DNA of 64,000 bases from Paenibacillus sp. FSL K6-1096 (GTDB lineage: Bacteria > Bacillota > Bacilli > Paenibacillales > Paenibacillaceae): the NCBI RefSeq assembly GCF_037977055.1, contig NZ_CP150274.1, positions 4,154,001-4,218,000 on the forward strand. Direction: 5' to 3'. Both the position numbers and the translations under genes were made by a program. This document shows positions 50,642-59,713 of the stretch, one piece after another. A model generated the notes under the pieces. The model was given only the letters and a program-made list of their open reading frames with translations. It made no database searches and had not been told where the DNA came from. Each line of letters opens with the position of its first letter. Within the stretch, counting starts at the first letter, position 1.

Positions 50642-53338
50642 TTGAAAAAAAGTATACGCAAAACAGCCGCTGTCTTTCTGGCAGGCGTAATGGCCCTGTC
50701 CAGCGTTGTCATCTGGGGGACAAATATAAGAGCAACTTCCGGAGCGCCGTACACTCCCGCGGGTGTTTTGGGGGTTGCGGGGAATTTTAATGCTTTTATC
50801 TTCGGGGATTTCGCACAAGAGAATGACCAAATTGAGGGGCGTCTTGCGGCCGGGGGGAATATTACTCTAACAGGGGGATATGGAGTAGCAAGAGCTTACA
50901 GGGATGCTTCACCCACGGATGTGCTCGTTGCCGGCAAGAAGTTCACCCACTCGGGCAGCGGAGAAATTTACGGAAATGTCGTGTACGGGACCAGTATTTC
51001 CGTTAATGAACCTAGTGTGAACATCAAGGGGGCGAAGAAGCAGGGGAGCCCGATAGATTTTGCAGCTGAACAGCAGGCGCTAATCTCCCGCTCCGCAGAG
51101 TACGGGGCATTGTCCGACACGGTGGCGATTGACAACAATGGTTACGGGACGCTTAAGATCAAAGCGCCGGATGCCTTCAACGTCGTCCATGTGGATGCCG
51201 CTACAATGGCGAAAACCAACTATATTGAGTTCGACATCGCTCCGAGCGCCACGTTGATTATTAACATAAGCGGGTCTACAGTCAATGTGCCGAGCTTCGC
51301 GATGAATAACGGCAAGCCCCGCCAGGTATTATTCAACTTTTATCAGGCTAGTCAGGTCAATATCGAATATACCTCGTTCTTGGGGACAATTCTCGCTCCT
51401 AGAGCTGACGTTCATTACAAAGGAGCAGAGCTGTACGGGACATTGATTGCCAAAAGCTTCACTGGCGGAGTTGAAATGCACCTTGGACCGTATGAGGGAG
51501 AGGGGCCGCCGCCGAGTCCGACGCCTACTGTGACACCGACACCGACGGCAACACCATCACCAACGCCTACGTCGACCGCGACACCGACGCCAACGCCAAC
51601 AGCAACACCAACGCCAACAGCAACACCAACACCAACAGCAACACCAACACCAACAGTAACACCAACGCCGACGCCAACAGCAACAGCGACACCAACACCG
51701 ACGCCAACACCAACGCCGACAGCAACAGCGACACCAACACCGACGCCAACACCAACACCAACGCCAGAACCGACACCAACGACGGAGCCGACACCAACGC
51801 CAACGCCAACGCCAGAACCGACACCAACACCAACGGCGGTGCCAACACCGACGCCAACACCAGAGCCGACACCAACGCCAACGGCAGTGCCGACACCAAC
51901 GCCAACGGCAGTGCCGACACCGACGCCAACGGCAGAGCCGACACCGACGCCAACGACGGAGCCGACACCAACGCCAACGCCAGAACCGACACCAACGCCA
52001 ACGGCAGTGCCAACACCAACGCCAACAGCGGTGCCAACACCGACACCAACACCAGAGCCGACACCAACACCAACGGCGGTGCCAACACCAACGCCAACAC
52101 CAGAGCCGACACCAACACCAACACCAGAGCCGACACCAACACCAACGGCGGTGCCAACACCAACGCCAACACCAGAGCCGACACCAACACCAACGGCGGT
52201 GCCAACACCGACGCCAACACCAGAGCCGACACCAACACCGACCGTGACACCGGGACCAACGCCAACACCAGAACCGACGCCGACGCCAACACCGACACCA
52301 GGACCAACACCAACGCCAGAGCCGACGCCAACGCCGACACCAGGACCAACACCAACGCCAGAGCCGACGCCGACGCCAACACCGACACCGGGACCAACAC
52401 CAACACCAGAGCCGACACCAACACCGACACCAGGACCAACACCAACACCAGAGCCGACACCAACACCAACGCCGACACCAACAGCGACGCCAACGGTAAC
52501 ACCGACACCAACACCAACGCCGACACCAACAGCGACGCCAACGGTAACACCGACAGCAACACCGACAGCAACACCAACGGCGACGCCTACGGCAACACCA
52601 ACGGCAACACCGACAGCGACACCAACACCAACAGCGACACCGACAGCAACACCAACGGCAACACCAACAGCGACACCGACAGCAACACCAACAGCAACGC
52701 CAACGGTAACACCGACAGCAACACCAACGGCAACGCCGACAGCGACACCAACGGCAACGCCGACAGCGACGCCAACGGCAACACCGACAGCAACACCAAC
52801 GGCAACGCCGACAGCGACACCGACAGCGACACCAACAGCAACGCCGACAGCAACACCAACGGCAACGCCGATAGCGACACCAACAGCGACACCGACAGCG
52901 ACACCAACGCCAGCGCCAACACCAGTGATACCGGCGTCAACACCAAACCCGGGGCCGCCGTTTAGCTTCCCGACAGTGCCTACGCCGACACCGATTATCG
53001 GGTTCATCGTGAACAGTAGTGAGGTGGCGCTTGATGATGATCCGCTGCCGCTTGGACCTGTAGCAACACCTGCGGCAACACCGGGACCAACGCCTTCGGC
53101 AAAGGTATCTACAGCCGCAGTAACACCTGCACCAACAGCAACGCCAATACCGGCAACGGAAGTCATTCTTGCGGATGACGAAGTTCCGTTGGGCAGTGTA
53201 TCCGCAGATACGGTTGCAGGCGGCACGCTGCCTAAGACGGGTGAATCCAGTCCGGCACCGTACTATTTCACCGGTCTGGCACTGGCTGTTCTGGGAGTAA
53301 TCCTTAGAACGGTGACCAGAAGCAATAGACACAAGTAA
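50642..53338 (+). CDS. LPXTG-anchored choice-of-anchor A surface protein
   Basis: An 898-residue cell-wall protein. A signal peptide (MKKSIRKTAAVFLAGVMAL) is followed by a choice-of-anchor A/collagen-adhesin-like domain (~35-280; GVAGNFNAFIFGDF, EGRLAAGGNI). A Pro-Thr repeat stalk covers ~290-770. The C-terminus has LPKTG, a hydrophobic segment and a basic tail (SNRHK), the sortase signal. The start is TTG 50642 after TAGGAGG; a longer frame upstream reads through the riboswitch and is rejected. Expression depends on the c-di-GMP riboswitch. Probably an adhesin or matrix-attached protein; the ligand is unknown. Confidence 0.88.
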   Translation: MKKSIRKTAAVFLAGVMALSSVVIWGTNIRATSGAPYTPAGVLGVAGNFNAFIFGDFAQENDQIEGRLAAGGNITLTGGYGVARAYRDASPTDVLVAGKKFTHSGSGEIYGNVVYGTSISVNEPSVNIKGAKKQGSPIDFAAEQQALISRSAEYGALSDTVAIDNNGYGTLKIKAPDAFNVVHVDAATMAKTNYIEFDIAPSATLIINISGSTVNVPSFAMNNGKPRQVLFNFYQASQVNIEYTSFLGTILAPRADVHYKGAELYGTLIAKSFTGGVEMHLGPYEGEGPPPSPTPTVTPTPTATPSPTPTSTATPTPTPTATPTPTATPTPTATPTPTVTPTPTPTATATPTPTPTPTPTATATPTPTPTPTPTPEPTPTTEPTPTPTPTPEPTPTPTAVPTPTPTPEPTPTPTAVPTPTPTAVPTPTPTAEPTPTPTTEPTPTPTPEPTPTPTAVPTPTPTAVPTPTPTPEPTPTPTAVPTPTPTPEPTPTPTPEPTPTPTAVPTPTPTPEPTPTPTAVPTPTPTPEPTPTPTVTPGPTPTPEPTPTPTPTPGPTPTPEPTPTPTPGPTPTPEPTPTPTPTPGPTPTPEPTPTPTPGPTPTPEPTPTPTPTPTATPTVTPTPTPTPTPTATPTVTPTATPTATPTATPTATPTATPTATPTPTATPTATPTATPTATPTATPTATPTVTPTATPTATPTATPTATPTATPTATPTATPTATPTATPTATPTATPTATPTATPIATPTATPTATPTPAPTPVIPASTPNPGPPFSFPTVPTPTPIIGFIVNSSEVALDDDPLPLGPVATPAATPGPTPSAKVSTAAVTPAPTATPIPATEVILADDEVPLGSVSADTVAGGTLPKTGESSPAPYYFTGLALAVLGVILRTVTRSNRHK
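51505..52950 (+). repeat. Pro-Thr codon repeat tract (~1.4 kb)
   Basis: An in-frame repeat of ACA/ACG and CCA/CCG/CCT codons, encoding PTPTPT with periodic E, A, V or G. Larger units such as PTPTPEPTPTPTAVP recur. Because the unit is 6-9 bp, the length is expected to vary between strains by slippage. The opposite strand is open for 603 codons only because of this composition. Confidence 0.95.
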
Positions 53339-53365
53339 AGAACCAGCATTATAGTTCCAACTGGC

Positions 53366-53412
53366 AAGGGCTGTTTCCCGGAGAAGACGTTCTCCTGGAA
53401 GCAGCCTTTTAT
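53366..53412 (+). terminator. Terminator of the LPXTG protein gene
   Basis: AAGGGCTGTTTCC-GGAGAA on the left pairs with TTCTCC-GGAA-CAGCCTT on the right around GACG, followed by TTTTATT. Confidence 0.85.
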
Positions 53413-53443
53413 TAATTAATAAGGAGATGGCGGCTCGTGGCCA

Positions 53444-53640
53444 AATGTAATCGAAAAACCGAACACATTCGGTGCTGCGTGGGCGCGTGGTCCAAATGTA
53501 ATCGAAAAACCGAACACATTCGGCGCTACGTAGGCGCGTGATCCAAATGTAATCGAAAAACCGAACACATTCGGCGCAGCGTGGGCACGTGGTCCAAATG
53601 TAATCGAAAAAACGAACACATTCGGCGCTGCGTGGGCGCG
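53444..53640 (+). repeat. Array 5 of the 51-bp hairpin repeat (4 units)
   Basis: Units start at 53444, 53495, 53546 and 53597, an exact 51-bp pitch. The core is AATGTAATCGAAAAACCGA, then ACACATTCGG. Spacers vary slightly around GCTGCGTGGGCGCGTGGTCC. It follows the terminator of the LPXTG gene and fills most of the 464-bp gap to the next gene. Confidence 0.9.
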
Positions 53641-53802
53641 TAGGCCAAGTTCGCGGGCAAGTGTATGTGCTGGTGTTAAGACGGCGGCCTGCCCGATTTC
53701 TTAGTTGACCCTTGACCGTGCTATACTAACCTCAAAATGAAGGTCAGGCAGTAACTTGCATTCCGTATAGGGAATGGCTGCTTGCCGGGAGGAGGAACGC
53801 CG

Positions 53803-54771
53803 ATGTGGAGTATATACGTGCTTGCGGCGCTGATTGTGATCGTCGGGGGCTTGGCGTATGCCGGTAATTATTTATATGGAGTCGCCATTAAGCGGGCACC
53901 CAAGGAATTCCTGGGCAAGACTCCGGACCTGAAAGCCGATCCTCCGGTGGCCGGGGCTTCCTGGGCAGAAGGAGCGCAGTGGGTGGCACAGCACAGCTTC
54001 CGTGAGGTGGAGCTGACGTCTGAGGACGGTCTGAAGCTGCAGGGGTATTATCTTGCCTCGGAGCGCGCCGCAGGGCGTACCGTTATTATTGCCCACGGGT
54101 ATTCCGGCAAGGCTAAGGATATGGGAGCTACGGCCAAGAATTACTATGACAATCTGGGCTATAATGTGCTGCTGCCTGACGCCCGGGGCCACGGCCGGAG
54201 TGAAGGCAATTATATCGGCTTCGGCTGGCCGGAGCGCCGCGATTATCTGCAGTGGATTCAGTTTGTGCTGCAGGAGAACGGCCCGGAGGCGCAGATTGTG
54301 CTGCATGGCGTATCGATGGGCGGGGCCACGGTACTGATGACGGCCGGTGAGGAGCTGCCTTCCCAGGTTAAAGCGGTGGTTGCCGATTGCAGCTACACCT
54401 CGGTGAAAGCGCAGCTGACCTACCAGCTGAAGCGGATGTACCATCTCCCGGGCTTTCCGTTTGTGCATATTGCGAGCTTCGTGACCCGGCTGAAGGCCGG
54501 TTATACCTTCGGGTCCGCCTCAGCGCTGAAGCAGGTGCGCCAGGCCCGGGTGCCTATACTGTTCATTCATGGAGATGCAGACAAGTTCGTGCCTTTTGCG
54601 ATGATGGATGAGCTGTATCAGGCCTGCCGGAGTCCGAAGGAGAGGCTGGTGGTGCACGGGGCGGGGCATGGTCTGTCTTATGACACGGACAAGGATGTAT
54701 ACATCCGCACTGTAGGCGAATTCGTGGAACGTTATGTCCACAGCCCGGCTGCGGCTGAATTCTTACATTAA
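53803..54771 (+). CDS. Alpha/beta hydrolase with N-terminal membrane anchor
   Basis: A 322-residue serine hydrolase. An N-terminal hydrophobic helix (~5-27) is followed by the hydrolase fold: oxyanion stretch VIIAHGYSGKAKD, nucleophile elbow GVSMGG, Asp in HGDADKFVP and His in GAGHGLSY. It resembles the YqkD-type family of Bacillus, whose substrates are unknown. AGGAGG lies 9 nt before ATG 53803; an upstream in-frame start at 53782 is unlikely. Confidence 0.88.
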   Translation: MWSIYVLAALIVIVGGLAYAGNYLYGVAIKRAPKEFLGKTPDLKADPPVAGASWAEGAQWVAQHSFREVELTSEDGLKLQGYYLASERAAGRTVIIAHGYSGKAKDMGATAKNYYDNLGYNVLLPDARGHGRSEGNYIGFGWPERRDYLQWIQFVLQENGPEAQIVLHGVSMGGATVLMTAGEELPSQVKAVVADCSYTSVKAQLTYQLKRMYHLPGFPFVHIASFVTRLKAGYTFGSASALKQVRQARVPILFIHGDADKFVPFAMMDELYQACRSPKERLVVHGAGHGLSYDTDKDVYIRTVGEFVERYVHSPAAAEFLH

Positions 54772-55255
54772 AGGCCCTGAAACGTAGACGCGCCCGGTAT
54801 CCGCAGACAGCGGGTACCGGGCGCTAATTATGTTCCACACATGGGGCCTCTCCCTGACAACAGGGGAGCAGCAAGCCATGTTTATTCGGTATATTCATCC
54901 CCCGCCGTCCGTGAGCGTGACGGGTGTCGTTGTTCCTTGTTATTTCCAGCAGCCGTATGGGCGAGAGCAATCCTTCCAAAACGACAAAAGCCCTACCTCT
55001 CTTTTGTCCTTGCGGCTCCTAGGCCGCGCCAGTGTGAATCGGAATACTATATTCGAATTTAGTCTCATAAAAAGGAAGAGTCCTGCAAGAAAACGTAAGA
55101 TTTATTGTCCAAACCGCCGATAATAAAAACAGGTGATTCATCGGCCTGACATCTTCTTGATGGGGATAAACATACACGATAACAAAAATATTACTATATT
55201 ATAGCATGGAATTCATATAAACACAACTGGATATTGAGCCAAGGCTAGGACGGAA
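54772..55255. other. Structured intergenic region without a gene
   Basis: No convincing gene is seen. Inverted repeats are present: GCGCCCGGTATCCGC with GCGGGTACCGGGCGC (54793-54825), CTCTCCCTG with CAGGGGAG (~54850), and GACAAAAG with CTTTTGTC (~54980). A 97-codon frame at 54830 lacks a ribosome binding site. The region after 55100 is AT-rich and may hold the HD-GYP promoter (TATTATAG near 55195). Confidence 0.5.
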
Positions 55256-56803
55256 ATGAGGGCGCAGATGAGACTATACAGAAGATTTTTGAGGAATCAG
55301 GTCCGTAACTACATATTTGGCTCTGCTGTGGCTGTGCTGGCTGTCGGGAGCCTGATCATGCTGTCTTCGCTGGAGATCAGCCGGGCGGAATATATCCGCC
55401 TCCTGCTTGTGTTGGCCTTCTCATTCATCATCATGGCCGGTACGGAGATAGTCGTCTTCGTGAACCAGATGAGGCCCATACGGGCGGCATTGCTTGAAGA
55501 GAACAGTACACTCCCCATACTGGAAAAAGCCTATCTGCATACTCACCAGCTGCCGAGGCGCGCCGTTCTGCGGATTATGGGCCCGCATCTTCTCGGATTG
55601 TCCCTGCCGGCTATACTGATTACGTACTGGATGATCTACAGCGGCTGGGTTACGTTCCCCTATGTCTATCTGATTCTGGGCATGTGCGGAGCGGTGCTTA
55701 TCGCATCCATGCATGCACTGATTGAATTCTTCCTGACCTGTACCGCCATCGTTCCGCTCATTAAGGAATTCAGGAACCGTGCGCTGGAGCGGCATGGTGT
55801 TGATTTCTCGCTGGAGGGCCATGTATTTGTGCCTATCCGCCCCAAATTTCTAATCAGCTGCATGCTGATCGGCACCTTTCCGCTGTTCCTGTTCATCATG
55901 GCCACCCATATCCGCTTGAACGGCAGCGGTACGGCGATAGCGGTTGTGGGCCTTCAGAGCTACTGGGCCTGGGCAGGCATGGTGCTGCTGATCGGGACCC
56001 TGTTCTCCTCCATCGCCGCCTGGCTGCTGACGGGCAGTGTGCAGCATCCTATTAATGAACTGTACCAGGCCATGAACCAGGTCAAGGATGGCCATCTGGT
56101 CCAGGTGCAGGATGAGTATTCCGATGAATTCTCGAAGCTGGTAGCAGGCTTCAATATGATGGTCCGCGGGCTGCAGACTCGGGAGATGCAGAGCAGGCAG
56201 CTGCTGGACAGCTATTTCTCCACCCTCGCCGTGGCGCTGGATGCGCGTGATCCCTATACCGCAGGCCACTCGCTCCGGGTTGCCGAGTATTCAGTCATTA
56301 TCGGGCAATTGGCGGGAATGACCGGCCAGCAGCTGGACGATCTGCGCAAGTCGGCACTGCTGCATGATATCGGCAAAATCGGAGTGAGAGACAGCATTTT
56401 ATTCAAGGAAGAAGCTCTGACGGAGGAGGAATTCACCCAGATTAAGAGCCACACCGTGCTGGGGGAGAACATTCTGCGGCAGATTGAACCGGCTGAGAAG
56501 ATGGCACCTTATCTCGGGGGCGTCCGCTCCCACCATGAGCGCTATGACGGCAGAGGATACCCTGATGGTCTGGCCGGTTCAGATATTCCCTTGCACGGGC
56601 GGATTATCGCGGTGGCGGATGCTTATGATGCCATGACCTCGGACCGTCCGTACCGCAAAGGGATGGACCATGAGCAGGCGCTGACCATTCTGGAGCAGGG
56701 CCGGGGCAGCCAGTGGGACCCGGAGTTCGCCGGGCTGTTCCTGGCATACTATGGACGGAAGACGGAGCTTCCCAAGGCCGATTGTGCGGTCAAAACGGGA
56801 TAA
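55256..56803 (+). CDS. HD-GYP domain protein (c-di-GMP phosphodiesterase type)
   Basis: A 515-residue membrane protein. Several hydrophobic segments occupy residues ~1-265, then a HAMP-like linker (NELYQAMNQVKDGHLV), then a C-terminal HD-GYP domain with the HD pair in LLHDIGKIGV and HHERYDGRGYPDG carrying the GYP signature. HD-GYP enzymes hydrolyse c-di-GMP. AGGACGGAA precedes ATG 55256; ATG 55268 is an alternative. It lies 2 kb from a c-di-GMP riboswitch gene, which may be coincidental. Confidence 0.9.
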   Translation: MRAQMRLYRRFLRNQVRNYIFGSAVAVLAVGSLIMLSSLEISRAEYIRLLLVLAFSFIIMAGTEIVVFVNQMRPIRAALLEENSTLPILEKAYLHTHQLPRRAVLRIMGPHLLGLSLPAILITYWMIYSGWVTFPYVYLILGMCGAVLIASMHALIEFFLTCTAIVPLIKEFRNRALERHGVDFSLEGHVFVPIRPKFLISCMLIGTFPLFLFIMATHIRLNGSGTAIAVVGLQSYWAWAGMVLLIGTLFSSIAAWLLTGSVQHPINELYQAMNQVKDGHLVQVQDEYSDEFSKLVAGFNMMVRGLQTREMQSRQLLDSYFSTLAVALDARDPYTAGHSLRVAEYSVIIGQLAGMTGQQLDDLRKSALLHDIGKIGVRDSILFKEEALTEEEFTQIKSHTVLGENILRQIEPAEKMAPYLGGVRSHHERYDGRGYPDGLAGSDIPLHGRIIAVADAYDAMTSDRPYRKGMDHEQALTILEQGRGSQWDPEFAGLFLAYYGRKTELPKADCAVKTG

Positions 56804-56845
56804 CGGCACGTTGACCCGGCCAGTTCATTGCATAAATGTGAGGCT

Positions 56846-56890
56846 GAAGCGGACTCTATCCAGTATATGGAGGCTCCGCTTCTGTTTTGC
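56846..56890 (+). terminator. Terminator after the HD-GYP gene
   Basis: GAAGCGGA and TCCGCTTC form an 8-bp stem around a long loop, followed by TGTTTTG. Confidence 0.55.
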
Positions 56891-57012
56891 GTGCCTATTT
56901 TGTGAACTGGGGCACAAAACCGACAATTCCCGACGACATTCATTGAAGGTTTGGGGGCAGACCGTTATAATTATGAAGTCTGGATTTTAATTAAAAAATA
57001 AGGGAGATTTCT

Positions 57013-57402
57013 ATGAAACGCGCAGATGTGCTGCTGATTTCTATCGTTCTGATCGCTGCGCTCGCTTTTCTCGTACCGAGATGGCTGTCAAACGATGCTG
57101 ATAAAGGTGGGCCGGGCAAAGAGCTGAAGGCCAACATAACGGTAGACGGTAAGCTGTTCAAGACCGTAACCCTCACCAAAGAAGAGCAGACCATTGAAGT
57201 CCGCACCGAGCGGGGCTATAACATTCTGAAGGTGCATGATTATGGAATTGAGATGTTCGATGCGGATTGTCCCGATCAGGTATGCCTTGGCTTCGGATTC
57301 ATCACCCTGCCTAAGCAGACCATTGTATGCCTTCCGCACCGGGTACTCGTTGAAATCGCAAGCGGGGCAGGGGAGGATGAAGTAGATGGGTATGTCCAGT
57401 AG
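57013..57402 (+). CDS. NusG domain II-containing protein (EetA-like)
   Basis: A 129-residue protein with one N-terminal membrane helix (VLLISIVLIAALAFLVP) and an exported NusG-II/DUF1312 domain. Two Cys are present in FDADCPDQVCLGFG and one in TIVCLPHRVLVEI, which is the family core CPDQVCVxxG-x(n)-I-x-CLPHRV. Such genes are usually followed by a Gx-type S component, as here. AAGGGAG precedes the ATG. The pair is called eetA-eetB in the Listeria extracellular electron transfer locus, as I recall it. It overlaps the next gene by 17 nt. Confidence 0.88.
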   Translation: MKRADVLLISIVLIAALAFLVPRWLSNDADKGGPGKELKANITVDGKLFKTVTLTKEEQTIEVRTERGYNILKVHDYGIEMFDADCPDQVCLGFGFITLPKQTIVCLPHRVLVEIASGAGEDEVDGYVQ

Positions 57403-57949
57403 TGAATCGGCGACAGCGCTGAAGCGGACGGTTATTATTGCGATTTTTGCAGCCGTTGCCGTTGTGCTGAGTATTGTGGAGGCGCAGATTCCGCTTGCCG
57501 GGATCGGCCTGATGCCGGGGGCGAAGCTGGGGTTCGCCAATATTATGATTCTGACCTGCATATACTTTCTGCGCGGGCGCGATGTATTTGTGCTGGTGAT
57601 TCTGAAGACGCTGCTAACCGCCTTCCTGCTCGGCACGCTGTCCAGCCTGCTGTTCAGCCTGTTCGGGTCGATGTTCAGCTTCATCGCGATGTTCGCGCTG
57701 GTGAAGCTGGGCCGCAAGAAGTTCAGTGTCATCGGCATCAGTATTGTGGGCGGTCTTGCCCATAATACAGGCCAGCTGCTGGCGGCATCGTTCGTATTTA
57801 ATTCAACCAGTATTTTCTATTACCTGCCGGTTCTGCTGATCACCGGTATTGTAACCGGAATTGCGGTCGGCTTCGCCGTGCGGTATGTAGTTGACTCGCT
57901 ATCCAGAATCTCTTTGTTTGAAGAGTTCCTGAATGGACCGGGCCATTAG
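57386..57949 (+). CDS. Gx transporter family S component (EetB-like)
   Basis: A 187-residue membrane protein with about six segments. It belongs to the family formerly annotated heptaprenyl diphosphate synthase component I (stretch GAKLGFANIMILTCIYFLRG). It resembles the substrate-binding S component of ECF transporters. Here it is followed directly by EcfA1-EcfA2-EcfT genes. The substrate is unknown; a role with quinone or flavin electron carriers is suggested by homologous loci. ATG 57392 is an alternative start. Confidence 0.87.
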   Translation: MGMSSSESATALKRTVIIAIFAAVAVVLSIVEAQIPLAGIGLMPGAKLGFANIMILTCIYFLRGRDVFVLVILKTLLTAFLLGTLSSLLFSLFGSMFSFIAMFALVKLGRKKFSVIGISIVGGLAHNTGQLLAASFVFNSTSIFYYLPVLLITGIVTGIAVGFAVRYVVDSLSRISLFEEFLNGPGH

Positions 57950-57968
57950 CAGCGGAAGGATGAGCAAC

Positions 57969-58835
57969 ATGAATCAAGCGTACCAAGATACATTCTCCGG
58001 TGAGCAGCCGGTGGTGATTGCACTTGAAGAGGTATCCTTCGGCTATGATCCGGAGCATCCGATTCTTCATGATATCAGCGTATCCATCCCGCAGGGGCAG
58101 TGGGTAAGCATCGTTGGACCCAACGGCTGCGGGAAATCTACACTCGTCAAGCTGCTGAATGCGCTGCTGCCGAAGAGCGCCGGCAGTATCTCTGTCTGCG
58201 GGCATGTCCTGCAGGAAGAAACGGTTCAGCCTATCCGGCAATGCATCGGGATGGTCTTCCAGAACCCGGATAACCAGTTCATCGGGCAGACGGTCGAGGA
58301 GGATATTCTTTTCGGCCTGGAGGGACTGTGCCTGCCCTATGAAGAGATGAAGGAGCGGCTCGATTTCTATACCGCGAAGCTCGGGATCAGCCATCTGCTG
58401 TCCAAGCACCCCGGAGAGCTGTCGGGCGGGCAGAAGCAGCGGGTCGCCATCGCCTCGATCCTCGCCATGAAGCCAGGCATCGTCATCTTCGACGAGGCCT
58501 CTTCCATGTTGGACGAAGGCAGCCGGGACGAGCTGATGGGCATCCTGCGGGACATGCAGGCGGAGGGAACCTATACGATTCTGCTGATCACCCATGATGC
58601 CGATGAGATTCTGGCCTCGGATCGGGTGCTTGCACTGCATGGCGGAGGTATTGCGGCCGATGTGACGCCTGCGGAGCTGTTCCGCGATGCGGAGCTGCTG
58701 AAGAGCTGCCATCTGCGGGAGCCCTACACCTGGCAGCTCGCCCGGGAGCTGCAGAGCCGGGGAATTACGGTGGAGGTACCTGCCGGGGAAAAGGAGCTTA
58801 TAGACACGCTATGGCCATACAACTACAGCAAGTAA
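57969..58835 (+). CDS. ecfA1: ECF transporter ATPase EcfA1
   Basis: A 288-residue ABC ATPase. Walker A is GPNGCGKST, the signature is LSGGQKQRVAIA, and Walker B is IVIFDEASSMLD. GGAAGG lies 9 nt before ATG 57969; an earlier in-frame ATG at 57933 lies inside the previous gene. It pairs with the next ATPase to power EcfT. The gene set sits apart from the ribosomal-protein operon where ecfA1-ecfA2-ecfT is found in most Firmicutes, so it may be a second copy. Confidence 0.92.
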   Translation: MNQAYQDTFSGEQPVVIALEEVSFGYDPEHPILHDISVSIPQGQWVSIVGPNGCGKSTLVKLLNALLPKSAGSISVCGHVLQEETVQPIRQCIGMVFQNPDNQFIGQTVEEDILFGLEGLCLPYEEMKERLDFYTAKLGISHLLSKHPGELSGGQKQRVAIASILAMKPGIVIFDEASSMLDEGSRDELMGILRDMQAEGTYTILLITHDADEILASDRVLALHGGGIAADVTPAELFRDAELLKSCHLREPYTWQLARELQSRGITVEVPAGEKELIDTLWPYNYSK

Positions 58836-59713
58836 GCTACACCTATGCGGACCGCAGCATGTGGCGGCAGACAGCGCTGCACGATATTAATCTGCATATT
58901 GCCGAAGGCTCACTGACCGGGATTGCCGGGGCGACGGGCTCCGGCAAATCCACCCTGCTCCAGCTCTTCAACGGGATTCTGAAGCCGACGGAAGGCACCG
59001 TGCAGGTATTGGATGTGACGATCACCGCAGGCGAGAAGTCACCGCGGCTGCTGCCGCTGCGCCGGCGGGTCGGCCTCGTCTTCCAGTTCCCGGAGCAGCA
59101 GATGTTCGAAGATACGGTCGAGAAGGACCTCATCTTCGGGCCGCTCAACTTCGGCCTTAGCCTGGAGGAGGCCAAGGAGCGGGCGCGCCGGGCGATGACC
59201 GACATGGGGCTGGATCTGGCCCTCCTGGAGCGGAACCCGTTCCGCCTCAGCGGCGGCCAGATGCGCAAGGCTGCCATCGCCTCCGTGCTGGCGATGGACC
59301 CGGACATTGTGGTGCTGGATGAGCCGACAGCCACCCTCGACCCGGTCAGCCGCGCGGAGCTGATCGCGCTGCTGGAGCGGCTGTGCCGCGAGCAGGGCCG
59401 GACGATCATCATCGTGACGCACCGGATGGATGAGCTGCTGCCGTACGCGGACCACTGGGCCCTGCTGAAGGGCGGGGAGCTCGCCTTCCAGGGCAGCGGC
59501 CGGGAGCTGGCCGCCGATCCGGCGATTCTGGAGCGCTGCGGCCTGAGGATCCCGCAGTCGCTCCGGTACTGGCAGGCCGTAGCCAAGCGCTTCGGCCTGG
59601 AGGACGAGCCGCCGCTCCTGACCGCAGAAAGGCTGGCGGAGCGGATGGCCGCGCTGCTGCGTGAGCGCGGGCACACCGGCGGAGCGGAAGAAATGAGGGA
59701 TGGCCATGAATGA
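58811..59713 (+). CDS. ecfA2: ECF transporter ATPase EcfA2
   Basis: A 300-residue ABC ATPase. Walker A is GATGSGKST, the signature LSGGQMRKAAIA, and Walker B IVVLDEPTATLD. QFPEQQMFEDTVEKD is the typical EcfA2 Q-loop stretch. It overlaps ecfA1 by 25 nt and ecfT by about 8 nt, which indicates one coupled operon. Confidence 0.92.
   Translation: MAIQLQQVSYTYADRSMWRQTALHDINLHIAEGSLTGIAGATGSGKSTLLQLFNGILKPTEGTVQVLDVTITAGEKSPRLLPLRRRVGLVFQFPEQQMFEDTVEKDLIFGPLNFGLSLEEAKERARRAMTDMGLDLALLERNPFRLSGGQMRKAAIASVLAMDPDIVVLDEPTATLDPVSRAELIALLERLCREQGRTIIIVTHRMDELLPYADHWALLKGGELAFQGSGRELAADPAILERCGLRIPQSLRYWQAVAKRFGLEDEPPLLTAERLAERMAALLRERGHTGGAEEMRDGHE

Noticed and set aside
51415..53226. A 603-codon minus-strand frame rich in Val and Gly opposite the LPXTG gene
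   Set aside because: It is the antisense reading of the Pro-Thr repeat tract. The open frame is a composition effect, and it has no ribosome binding site.
54830..55123. 97-codon plus-strand frame
   Set aside because: No ribosome binding site, no recognisable domain, unusual composition, and inverted repeats run through it.
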